7,122 nucleotides of DNA, from contig VBBH01000088.1 of assembly GCA_005888695.1 (NCBI GenBank), forward strand, positions 1 through 7,122, read 5' to 3'. The translations under genes were made by a program, and so were the position numbers. Positions 1-5,148 of this stretch are shown here, piece after piece; the stretch's first letter is position 1, and each line of letters starts with the position of its first letter. The notes below the pieces were generated by a model, which did no database searches, was not told where the DNA came from, and saw only the letters and a list, made by a program, of their open reading frames with translations. The DNA comes from Candidatus Bathyarchaeota archaeon. Its GTDB lineage: Archaea; Thermoproteota; Bathyarchaeia; 40CM-2-53-6.

Positions 1-2
1 AA

Positions 3-116
3 CCCAGCTTTTCCGTTTGGCAACACCAAAATTTAGGAAGGCTTCGAGACCGCACCATTGTTGGTGACCTGTCGTACGGTTCCACTGGTTGGCAGAATCA
101 GGACGAAGAAGTCTAA
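3..116 (+). CDS. Possible 3' end of an unidentified gene (partial)
   Basis: A frame is open from the left edge through 37 codons to a TAA at 114-116, ending in an acidic tail (NQDEEV). I recognise no family, and 37 codons is short enough to be open by chance. The only support is that a clear inverted repeat (115-137) begins at its stop codon, as a 3'-end hairpin would. The opposite strand also has a short open frame running off the left edge from an ATG at 58, so the direction of the neighbouring gene is not settled. Confidence 0.2.
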   Translation, partial: PSFSVWQHQNLGRLRDRTIVGDLSYGSTGWQNQDEEV

Positions 117-137
117 AGTCAAGGAGATCCTGACTTT
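115..137 (+). promoter_or_regulatory. Stem-loop between the left-edge frame and the DUF131 gene
   Basis: AAAGTCA (115-121) is the exact reverse complement of TGACTTT (131-137). Inside, GG/CC can continue the stem after one bulged A, leaving a 4-base loop. It lies about 30 bases before the DUF131 start and right at the stop of the left-edge frame. It could be a 3'-end processing or termination hairpin, or a leader element of the next gene. There is no long T-run, so a classical terminator is not shown. Confidence 0.3.
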
Positions 138-169
138 CCAGTAAGGGAAAGATTTGGAGTGCTAATGTA

Positions 170-424
170 ATGGACCAGAATCTAGTAGTAGCTGGATTTC
201 TATTGATTCTAGCGGGCTTTGTTATTGGACTAGTCAGTCTGCTTCGGTCTCAGGGATCTCACATTGGAAGTCGAGGCGAAAAGCGTGGAGGCGCAGTGAT
301 AGTCATCGGGCCTATACCGATAATTTTCGGAAGTGACCCTGGGATCGCAAGGATGTTGTTGATACTTTCCATCATACTCGTCATCGTCTTGATAGGAGTC
401 TTTGTCCTGCGTTTATTCTTCTGA
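170..424 (+). CDS. DUF131 / TIGR00304-type small archaeal membrane protein
   Basis: An 84-residue protein with two hydrophobic segments (about residues 5-25 and 61-84). Between them lies a short loop ending in the GGAVIVIGPIPIIFGS stretch (about 40-55), which is the signature of the archaeal DUF131 family as I know it. The family's function is unknown. The hydrophilic loop is rich in Arg, Lys and Gly (SRGEKRGG). The start is ATG at 170, with GGAG at 156-159 about ten bases upstream. The next gene starts 23 bases after its stop, so the two are probably co-transcribed. The family call rests on that motif and the length, not on a search. Confidence 0.72.
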   Translation: MDQNLVVAGFLLILAGFVIGLVSLLRSQGSHIGSRGEKRGGAVIVIGPIPIIFGSDPGIARMLLILSIILVIVLIGVFVLRLFF

Positions 425-447
425 CATGATTGCTGAGGTGTTCGATT

Positions 448-879
448 TTGCCTGCTAGGACATGTGAGATTTGCGGGTTGCGTTCAGCGGTCTATGTATG
501 CCGGGAGGGTCGACGTTTCGTCTGTCCAAACTGTCAGTCCGGCCCCATGTGCAAGGATTATCAGATCCGCTCAGCTGCTGGTCCGCGTTCAACGAGAGGA
601 GCGAGAACTTTTCCCCTGTTGCCGACTCTCGCCGTGATGGCCGTGTTGGCTGGAGTAAGTTTGGTAATCCTTGGCTCTCTGACGGGCAGCTCGTCGACTG
701 GATCATCTAGCACTTGTTTTCTTTGGCCGATTCCGCCCATTATCGCCTGCGGTTTCAGTTCGTCCTCCGGCCAGGGTTTGGCGTTTCCCGCACTGGTCTC
801 TGTCGTGCTGATGATTATTTTCGGATTATTTCTGGGCACTCTTCAATGGCGCCGGAGCGATGGAGAGCTAGATGCTTAG
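448..879 (+). CDS. Cysteine-cluster (zinc-binding) membrane protein, uncharacterised
   Basis: About 143 residues starting at TTG 448. I chose this over the TTG at 430 because GAGGTG at 434-439 sits at ribosome-binding distance from 448. The N-terminal 36 residues carry cysteines at 6, 9, 18, 26, 29 and 35 (C-x2-C, C, C-x2-C, C), the pattern of a small zinc-binding module. Two hydrophobic segments follow: about 55-80 (FPLLPTLAVMAVLAGVSLVI) and about 113-135. Between them is a Ser/Gly/Thr-rich loop (GSSSTGSSST). The topology suggests a cytoplasmic zinc module tethered to the membrane. I recognise no named family. The last 12 bases overlap the convergent gene that ends at 868. It may function with the DUF131 protein just upstream, but this rests only on adjacency. 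Confidence 0.6.
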   Translation: MPARTCEICGLRSAVYVCREGRRFVCPNCQSGPMCKDYQIRSAAGPRSTRGARTFPLLPTLAVMAVLAGVSLVILGSLTGSSSTGSSSTCFLWPIPPIIACGFSSSSGQGLAFPALVSVVLMIIFGLFLGTLQWRRSDGELDA

Positions 880-1416
880 GATGAGTATCCCAAAATAGAC
901 TCCAACTATTCCCAGGATTATCTCGACAGGTGGCAGTGCTAGGAAAGTCGCTACAAAGTCGAACACATCCTCAACGAATCTCAAGATAGCATATGCAAGG
1001 ACCGTGATGATGAGGAATACTACACCTAAGACAACAGTTGTCCCCACGCCAAGTAAAACACGAACACCGTAAACTCCCAAGACGCCGAGGCCGAGGGACA
1101 CCAAGGATGCCCAGCGGGCATTCCTGATGGGTCTTGAAAAGAGCAATGTGCCTAGAATCACCATGACCGGGAGAAAGTATTGCAACCAAGGACTCCTAGT
1201 CGTCAACTGCGACGCAGTTGGGACGCCCAATTCCAGCCCAAACCGTGCGAGATTGAGGTCCAGGGCTAGGATAACCGAAACTGCAATTACGGCTATCCCA
1301 ACGAAAAATCCGAGGAAGGAAACAAACTTCGACAACCCTTTCGAAATGCGACCAATGAGTGGCGTGAGAGCGGCCAATCCACCTGCAATCAGCATATAGG
1401 CTACTGGTAGAATCAT
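868..1416 (-). CDS. Hypothetical integral membrane protein (about 6 hydrophobic segments)
   Basis: 182 residues, almost entirely hydrophobic, with likely membrane segments near 3-22, 33-53, 78-95, 102-121, 123-145 and 158-181. Short basic loops occur at ISKGLSK (24-30) and RPIRNAR (95-101). There are no catalytic motifs, no cysteines and no family I recognise. The start is the ATG at 1416, 45 bases after the uS4 stop, so it is probably the last gene of the uS13-uS4 transcript. In many archaea that position is held by uS11 (rps11) and rpoD, which are absent here. Its 3' end overlaps the convergent zinc-cluster gene by 12 bases. Confidence 0.6.
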   Translation of the reverse strand: MILPVAYMLIAGGLAALTPLIGRISKGLSKFVSFLGFFVGIAVIAVSVILALDLNLARFGLELGVPTASQLTTRSPWLQYFLPVMVILGTLLFSRPIRNARWASLVSLGLGVLGVYGVRVLLGVGTTVVLGVVFLIITVLAYAILRFVEDVFDFVATFLALPPVEIILGIVGVYFGILILSI

Positions 1417-1461
1417 TCGGGCATCAGTCTTTGCTAGGTCGGTAAAACGATGGGGGGATTG

Positions 1462-2160
1462 TTAGGGCTTTTGTTCCCCTTCCGGTCCCGCAACTTCTTC
1501 ATCTGGAGATAGTTCGACCTCAAGAGGCTGCTCTGTCCTCGCCTCTTCAACCACCTCTCTCGGAACGGGTGTCGGCATTGGCGGCAATTCTGACTCTTTA
1601 CGAATGACTTCCTCCCGGACAGGTCGTTCCACGGGTCGGCCTCCTGCTGGTTGTGCCCGGGATGGATGTTGCGGGTTGCTTAAGGCACTGTGAGTGTGAA
1701 ACGCAATCCGCGTCTCATCATCCCTTCGTACAATATAGCCCGGGACGGTAACGATCGATCCACCTATGCTGATGTGACCATGAGTAACGAATTGTCTGGC
1801 TTGATGCACGCTCTTCGCCAGTCCATTTCTGTAAACCATTGTCTGTAGACGCCGCTCCATCAGATCTTTCACGTTGAGGTCGAGAATGTCGTCTACAGTC
1901 GCGCCCGTGGATAGTATTCCGAGCTTTGCCAGGCTCGTAAGATATTGCGGCTCCAATCGCTTCCTTTCCTCCTCAGTCGCTCCGAGGAGCGACCTTGCTA
2001 TTCCTCTTGTCTTTGAGAGAGCTGTTTCATGCCTCCGCAGTTCCCGCTTGTTCCTGAGACCATACTCTCCGAGCAGTCGCAGTTCTTCGTCCAGTTGCTC
2101 CTTCCGCCAGGGGTGGCGAGGAGTTTCGAACTTCTTTTTCGGCTTTCGCGGGTCTCCCAA
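1462..2160 (-). CDS. rps4: 30S ribosomal protein uS4 with an acidic C-terminal extension
   Basis: uS4 is a primary 16S rRNA-binding protein of the small subunit body. The N-terminus (GDPRKPKKKFETPRHPWRK) and the LGEYGLRNKREL segment near 30-41 are typical of archaeal uS4. The S4 RNA-binding fold spans about 101-148 (MERRLQTMVYRNGLAKS, then ARQFVTHGHI and GYIV). At 232 residues it exceeds the usual archaeal length (roughly 160-200). Residues from about 165 on form a Pro/Glu-rich, largely acidic, probably disordered tail. The start is TTG at 2160, since the conserved GDP... N-terminus begins there. It lies 35 bases after the uS13 stop, in the conserved uS13-uS4 order. Confidence 0.95.
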   Translation of the reverse strand: MGDPRKPKKKFETPRHPWRKEQLDEELRLLGEYGLRNKRELRRHETALSKTRGIARSLLGATEEERKRLEPQYLTSLAKLGILSTGATVDDILDLNVKDLMERRLQTMVYRNGLAKSVHQARQFVTHGHISIGGSIVTVPGYIVRRDDETRIAFHTHSALSNPQHPSRAQPAGGRPVERPVREEVIRKESELPPMPTPVPREVVEEARTEQPLEVELSPDEEVAGPEGEQKP

Positions 2161-2195
2161 GAATTGCGCCTACCCTTCTCCCGTCGATCCTGATC

Positions 2196-2690
2196 CTATT
2201 TCTTCTCTTCTGTCTTCCTACTGGCTGCCTTCGCGGCTTCCAACAGGACCTTCTTCTTCACACCCACGGCTTTCCCACTGCGACCGGTTGTCCTAGTTCT
2301 CTGCCCTCGCACCTTCAAGCCGAGTGAGTGTCGTATTCCTTTCCAAGTTCGAATGTCTTTCATGAAATCGATGTCTGCCTTTTGCCTCAGAACAAGGTCG
2401 GGTCCAACAATGTGCATGTCCCTGCCCGTTTCGAGGTCTTTCCGTCGGTTGAAGAGACGCCCAGGGATCCCGTGCTTACCTGGGTCACGGATTACATCCT
2501 CGATCCGAGAAATCTCCGTCTCGGAGAGACTTCCAGTTCGGGATTCCGGGTTTACTCGGGCTGCCTTTACAACTGCGTATGAGAATGAGGTGCCTACTCC
2601 ACGTATCTTGCCAAGCCCATAAACGACCTTCTTACTGCCGTCTACGTCTGTCCCCACCACACGGACGATATGTCTGAATTCCCTTGACAT
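2196..2690 (-). CDS. rps13: 30S ribosomal protein uS13
   Basis: A 164-residue uS13, the head protein that contacts the P-site tRNA and bridges to the large subunit. Visible family features are FRHIVRVVGTDVDG (5-18), the helix-turn around GLGKIRGVG (26-34), the LSETEISRIEDVI region (55-67), WKGIRHSLGLKVRGQ (116-130) and the basic RTRTTGR motif (131-137). A Lys/Ala-rich tail follows, as in other archaea. I start it at the ATG at 2690, where the conserved SREFRH sequence begins. The frame stays open another 129 codons upstream, but that sequence is not uS13-like. First gene of the uS13-uS4-membrane protein group. Confidence 0.96.
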   Translation of the reverse strand: MSREFRHIVRVVGTDVDGSKKVVYGLGKIRGVGTSFSYAVVKAARVNPESRTGSLSETEISRIEDVIRDPGKHGIPGRLFNRRKDLETGRDMHIVGPDLVLRQKADIDFMKDIRTWKGIRHSLGLKVRGQRTRTTGRSGKAVGVKKKVLLEAAKAASRKTEEKK

Positions 2691-2906
2691 GCTGAAATTG
2701 CTCTTGGAGATTGCAGTGCCTGTCCTCACGCGTTCTTTAACATTTCGACCTTTGACGAGCCTCTTTCTATTGGAAAATAGGAACGTTTCCCAAATGAAAG
2801 GAAAATCTCGTTCTTGATTTCTTTGTCGAACAATTGCGAAGACTTGATCTGGTTTTGAAGAATTTCTCTTGGAAAAACTATCCAGTTTTTTCGGTGAAAA
2901 AGTTCG

Positions 2907-2928
2907 GCCACCGAGATTTTTCGGTGGC
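2907..2928. repeat. 8-bp inverted repeat in the uS13/speD intergenic region
   Basis: GCCACCGA (2907-2914) and TCGGTGGC (2921-2928) are exact reverse complements around a 6-base GATTTT spacer. TTTTTCGGTG, which overlaps the right arm, also occurs 30 bases upstream (2887-2896) as a direct repeat. It may be an RNA hairpin in the uS13 leader or a protein-binding site; nothing decides between them. Confidence 0.5.
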
Positions 2929-2929
2929 G

Positions 2930-2948
2930 AGAGAAGAAATTCTTCTCT
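2930..2948. repeat. Near-perfect 19-bp palindrome, operator-like
   Basis: AGAGAAGAA (2930-2938) and TTCTTCTCT (2940-2948) are perfect reverse complements around one central base. A compact symmetric site with one central base would suit a dimeric regulator. It lies about 45 bases upstream of the speD TATA-like box and inside any long uS13 leader. It follows the 2907-2928 repeat with a gap of one base. Confidence 0.45.
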
Positions 2949-2991
2949 AGAAATTTTGTATCCATCATCTCTAGCTATGATGTAAACAATT

Positions 2992-2999
2992 CTTAAATA
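2992..2999 (+). promoter_or_regulatory. Archaeal TATA-like box of speD (perhaps also used by uS13)
   Basis: CTTAAATA at 2992-2999 resembles the archaeal TATA consensus and would place transcription start near 3020-3025, about 40 bases before the speD ATG. Its complement TATTTAAG is an equally good box reading toward uS13. I see no strong ribosome-binding site close to the speD ATG; CCGGAG at 3038-3043 is about 20 bases away. Confidence 0.45.
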
Positions 3000-3062
3000 C
3001 GCGGCGGGCATGTTTGATCGATCACCGAAAAAAATTCCGGAGAAAGAACACGAGCCGCAGAA

Positions 3063-3485
3063 ATGTTCGGACCACATCTAACACTTGATTTGTCGGAATG
3101 TGACCTTCGAAAGCTCTCCGACCTCTCGCATGTTTACAGCATGCTAGACGAGCTTCCCGACCTAATCTCGATGCACAAGATCAGCCCACCCTACGCTTTT
3201 GTCTACAAGCCAAAGGACAAACCTGAAGAATGGGGCGTAAGCGGGTTCGTCATTATCGCTGAGAGCCATATCAGCATCCACACCTTCCCAGACAAAGGCC
3301 ATGCTTTCATCGACATATTCAGCTGCAAACAATTCGACATTCACAAGGCTATCGCGTACCTCACAACGAAATTCGATGCAGGACACGCCGACAAGAGACT
3401 CTCGGGACGAGGCAAGGAGTACCCGCGAGAGGTCGAGGCCGCGAGAGAGATCGTCGCCCGATCCCGCGTAGCAATCAGCCACTAG
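3063..3485 (+). CDS. speD: S-adenosylmethionine decarboxylase proenzyme (class 1B, pyruvoyl-dependent)
   Basis: 140 residues. The enzyme decarboxylates S-adenosylmethionine to supply aminopropyl groups for polyamine synthesis, using a pyruvoyl group made by self-cleavage. The signature ESHISIHTFP lies at 67-76. Cleavage is expected between Glu67 and Ser68, and Ser68 would become the pyruvoyl group. The processing and catalytic residues are present at the family spacing: His73 is five and Cys88 twenty residues after the serine, as with Ser63/His68/Cys83 of the Thermotoga enzyme. The N-terminal beta chain and C-terminal alpha chain have normal lengths. Some crenarchaeal members of this family are arginine decarboxylases, with specificity reported to lie in the N-terminal part, so arginine as substrate is not excluded. 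Transcribed divergently from uS13; a T-run follows at 3538-3542. Confidence 0.93.
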   Translation: MFGPHLTLDLSECDLRKLSDLSHVYSMLDELPDLISMHKISPPYAFVYKPKDKPEEWGVSGFVIIAESHISIHTFPDKGHAFIDIFSCKQFDIHKAIAYLTTKFDAGHADKRLSGRGKEYPREVEAAREIVARSRVAISH

Positions 3486-3527
3486 GCTAGCTTCGACCCA
3501 ATATCCCTGTTTCATCTGGACATCCCT

Positions 3528-3542
3528 CGCAATTGCGTTTTT
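3528..3542 (+). terminator. Possible T-run terminator after speD
   Basis: A self-complementary CGCAATTGCG (3528-3537) is followed directly by TTTTT, 43 bases after the speD stop. Archaeal RNA polymerase ends transcripts mainly at oligo-T tracts, so the T-run is the more meaningful part. The stem itself would be only about three base pairs around AATT. Confidence 0.35.
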
Positions 3543-3673
3543 CCACTAAAAGTCAGAAGGACAGCTGTTCTATCGTTTGAGATCAATCACAGGTTGCAGA
3601 GCCCAAAGTAGGAAATAGTTCCTCAAGAGTTCGTTCTGACTGTGCCGGGATTCCGGAGTCTGGTACCGGGCAG

Positions 3674-3705
3674 TCCAGCTGATTAGCGATGATGGTTGGG
3701 CCCTT
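3674..3705 (+). other. Non-canonical tRNA intron 1 (32 nt, between positions 29 and 30)
   Basis: The junctions fit the bulge-helix-bulge motif cut by the archaeal splicing endonuclease. GGGC (3668-3671) pairs with GCCC (3700-3703) as the central 4-bp helix. It is flanked by 3-base bulges AG|T (3672-3674) and TT|G (3704-3706), each cut after its second base. An inner helix CCAGCT (3675-3680) with GGTTGG (3694-3699), two pairs being G-U, closes a 13-base loop. An outer helix is not evident, which is common for non-canonical sites. Removal is needed to build the 5' anticodon strand CAG|GC. Confidence 0.8.
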
Positions 3706-3713
3706 GCCTGGAA

Positions 3714-3747
3714 CCGTTAGCTCAACAGGAGAAGTACCAGGACAGAT
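3714..3747 (+). other. Canonical-position tRNA intron 2 (34 nt, between 37 and 38)
   Basis: This sits at the usual archaeal position one base 3' of the anticodon. Bulges would be AA|C (3712-3714) and AT|A (3746-3748), with the spliced anticodon stem as outer helix. The central helix is imperfect: CTG (3708-3710) pairs with CAG (3743-3745), but the fourth pair is G3711/A3742, and the inner helix is weak. An alternative perfect pairing CCTGG/CCAGG (3707-3711 with 3737-3741) exists but would leave an 8-base bulge. The boundaries are therefore set mainly by the perfect anticodon stem they produce. Confidence 0.65.
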
Positions 3748-3897
3748 AGCCTGTGCCCCTTTGGGGCGCGTGGGTTCGAATCCCACTCCCGGCGCCACCC
3801 ACTCTATCACACTTCTGAGGCTCAAGCTGATGCGTTCCCGAGAACGTCACTATTCGCACATTTCTTGCAAGGTCAACCCTTCCTCAACTGGACTCAC

Positions 3898-3906
3898 CAT
3901 AAATTG
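3898..3906 (+). promoter_or_regulatory. TATA-like box upstream of the structured RNA candidate
   Basis: CATAAATTG is the only A/T-rich TATA-like run in the stretch after the tRNA. Archaeal spacing would start a transcript near 3924, just before the first strong hairpin at 3935-3974. The match is moderate and unsupported by any direct evidence. Confidence 0.3.
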
Positions 3907-3924
3907 GAGATTTCAAGACTCATC

Positions 3925-4170
3925 CTTCGCATACGATCAAGACGCTTAGGGGCTTGTTCGCAACAAGGTCGATCATTCATAGATGGCGAGGAAAGAATTG
4001 TGAGAGAAAACGTTGAGGCGGCGGTGGGCAAGAGCCAGCCGATTTCCCGTGAAGGGAATGTTGGCAGTGCCCAGGCCCAGGGACGCCACCAGTGACTTTC
4101 TCAAGGAATCGGTTGCGACTCTAAGTCTCGTGTTACTGCCTTTCACTCTCACAAGTTACGTCCTGTAGGG
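3925..4170 (+). ncRNA. Candidate structured non-coding RNA, family unknown
   Basis: This occupies most of the 450-base stretch without a protein gene. The helices are nested or sequential without conflict. (1) GATC/GATC, GAC/GTC and CTTGTT/AACAAG form one hairpin at 3935-3974. (2) A 9-bp perfect long-range helix joins TTGTGAGAG (3998-4006) with CTCTCACAA (4146-4154). (3) Inside it, TTGAG (4013-4017) pairs with CTCAA (4100-4104). (4) GGCG (4020-4023) pairs with CGCC (4084-4087). (5) TGGGCA/TGCCCA (4025-4030, 4068-4073), GCCAGC/GTTGGC (4034-4039, 4060-4065) and TTCCC/GGGAA (4044-4048, 4054-4058) stack into one hairpin with small internal loops and a GTGAA loop. (6) A weaker hairpin lies at 4106-4121. 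I tried SRP RNA, RNase P RNA and H/ACA guide and could not match their conserved cores. Ends are estimates. Confidence 0.42.
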
Positions 4171-4188
4171 AAATTTGAGAGAGGCACC

Positions 4189-4196
4189 GTTTTAAG
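4189..4196 (+). promoter_or_regulatory. TATA-like box of the site-2 protease gene
   Basis: GTTTTAAG at 4189-4196 would start transcription near 4217-4222, giving a leader of about 30 bases before the TTG start at 4249. The run of four T's could equally end the upstream RNA candidate. Confidence 0.35.
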
Positions 4197-4248
4197 TCAG
4201 TCAAAGAGAGCATTAACGGCTATCCTAATCTCGGGAAGTATTCGCTAG

Positions 4249-5127
4249 TTGGATCGGTGTCGTGTCTGCGGCGCGGAGGAGTTCATCCCTTACGTCTGCA
4301 GGTACTGCGGTGGCACTCACTGTGTTCTACACCGTCTCCCTGAGAATCATGAATGTCCCAATATTCAACAGGCTCGCGCGCCACGGCCCTACGTTCGAAC
4401 TGAGCGCAAGGGTGCGATGTTGACGATCCGTCCCTTGGGTGTTGGTGTCCCACGATTGGCAAAATTCTCATCAATCTCAAGAAGAGAACTGTACTCTCTT
4501 CTGGTCGCTTGGGTAGTTCTCGGAATCAGTTTCTCGGTCCGGTACATTTTTCGTAGTGATGTGAGCCAGCTTGATCTTGTTCTGATCTTCTTACTGACTC
4601 TTGTCTTGGTTGGGAGTGGGTTTCTCGGACACGAATTGGCCCACAAGTTCGCCGCGGAGAGGTACGGCTGCTGGGCTGAATTCAAGCTCTGGACTTATGG
4701 TGCCATGATGGCACTCTTGTTCGCGATTGTCTCCCAAGGTAGCTTAGTGTTCGCCGCGCCGGGAGCCGTCTATATCGCCTCTAGGGCAGGCTACTTCGGC
4801 GAGAGACTTGATAGGAAGTCGAACGGAATCGTTTCGGTCATGGGCCCCCTAGTGAATATTGCTGCGGCTCTTGTCTTCTCGGTGGCTCTCTTCGGGACGA
4901 GGTTGCTTGGCTTTCCAGACCTCGTGATTCCAACGCATGACCCAGGAGGTTTCAGGTTCCTTTGGTCAGGCGTGGTGTTGAATCTTTGGTTAGGAGCTTT
5001 CAACATGCTGCCGATCGTCATTCTGGATGGACAGAAGGTTTTCTCATGGGACAAGAAAATATGGGCACTAGTCACGATTCCACTCTGGTTAGCAGCTCTC
5101 TTGGCTCTCTCAGGGTTCCTTGGCTAA
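4249..5127 (+). CDS. AN1 zinc finger fused to a site-2 protease family (M50) membrane protein
   Basis: 292 residues. Residues 4-36 form a complete AN1-type zinc finger: C4-x2-C7-x9-C17-x2-C20-x4-C25-x2-H28-x5-H34-x-C36. A basic linker follows, then a membrane domain with hydrophobic segments near 81-100, 107-127, 150-172, 194-216, 236-256 and 270-290. The M50 zinc-protease motif is GHELAHK with H128, E129 and H132. The second motif is N252-x2-P255 with LDG at 259-261, where the aspartate would be the third metal ligand. Site-2 proteases cut substrates within membranes; the substrate here is unknown. An in-frame TAG directly precedes TTG 4249, and the next ATG would delete the whole zinc finger, so TTG is the start. 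The gene stands alone, convergent with the small zinc-ribbon gene ending at 5149. Confidence 0.88.
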   Translation: MDRCRVCGAEEFIPYVCRYCGGTHCVLHRLPENHECPNIQQARAPRPYVRTERKGAMLTIRPLGVGVPRLAKFSSISRRELYSLLVAWVVLGISFSVRYIFRSDVSQLDLVLIFLLTLVLVGSGFLGHELAHKFAAERYGCWAEFKLWTYGAMMALLFAIVSQGSLVFAAPGAVYIASRAGYFGERLDRKSNGIVSVMGPLVNIAAALVFSVALFGTRLLGFPDLVIPTHDPGGFRFLWSGVVLNLWLGAFNMLPIVILDGQKVFSWDKKIWALVTIPLWLAALLALSGFLG

Positions 5128-5148
5128 TCCTCCTCTCGAAGCTCACTA

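Larger units (their letters stand above)
2691..3062. other. Divergent intergenic region between uS13 and speD
   Basis: 372 bases with no convincing gene. It is richer in A/T than its neighbours and holds the promoter of speD and presumably that of uS13. Two adjacent inverted repeats occur at 2907-2928 and 2930-2948. An A/T-rich TATA-like box lies at 2992-2999. On the minus strand the uS13 frame happens to remain open through it, with no recognisable protein. If the minus-strand reading of the 2992-2999 box drives uS13, the ribosomal operon has a leader of about 280 bases containing both inverted repeats. Confidence 0.55.
3644..3797 (+). tRNA. tRNA-Ser(GGA) in three exons (two introns), CCA encoded
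   Basis: The ends fit perfectly. Acceptor GCCGGGA (3644-3650) pairs with TCCCGGC (3787-3793), followed by discriminator G (3794, serine type) and CCA (3795-3797). The D arm is CCGG/CCGG around a loop with GG. The T arm is GTGGG-TTCGAAT-CCCAC (3770-3786). A long variable arm (UGCCCC/GGGGCG, about 3754-3769) makes it a class II tRNA. As written there is no valid anticodon arm. Joining 3644-3673, 3706-3713 and 3748-3794 gives stem CAGGC/GCCTG, all five pairs, with loop CTGGAAA: U33, anticodon GGA (3710-3712), A37. The mature length is 85 bases, normal for tRNA-Ser. The removed introns are 3674-3705 and 3714-3747. The isotype follows from anticodon, discriminator and variable arm together. The splice sites are my inference from base pairing. 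Confidence 0.88.

Noticed and set aside
2691..3077. 129-codon N-terminal extension of uS13
   Set aside because: The frame is open, but the sequence is not like uS13 or any protein I know, is A/T-rich and holds palindromes and a TATA-like box. The conserved N-terminus begins at the ATG at 2690.
3671..3682. tRNA read as anticodon GCT with one intron
   Set aside because: It would put A at position 33 and a U/C mismatch in the anticodon stem. The two-intron reading gives a perfect stem, U33 and A37.
3583..3825. Minus-strand open frame containing GVGFEPTRPKGAQA
   Set aside because: This is the familiar false translation of the complement of a tRNA T arm and variable arm; it lies over the tRNA-Ser gene.
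3865..4095. 76-codon plus-strand open frame after the tRNA
   Set aside because: The composition is not protein-like, there is no ribosome-binding site, and it runs through the nested inverted repeats of the RNA candidate.
4058..4168. 36-codon frame with a hydrophobic C-terminal stretch (FLKESVATLSLVLLPFTLTS)
   Set aside because: It looks somewhat like a tail-anchored peptide, but its ATG lies inside a strong hairpin with no spaced ribosome-binding site, and I know no matching family. Worth a conservation check only.
3925..4170. Identification of the structured RNA as SRP RNA or RNase P RNA
   Set aside because: There is a GAGGAAAG at 3987-3994 recalling the 5' conserved region of RNase P, and CCAGGCCC at 4071-4078 recalling SRP helix 8. 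The rest of each conserved core is missing, so both names would be unsupported.
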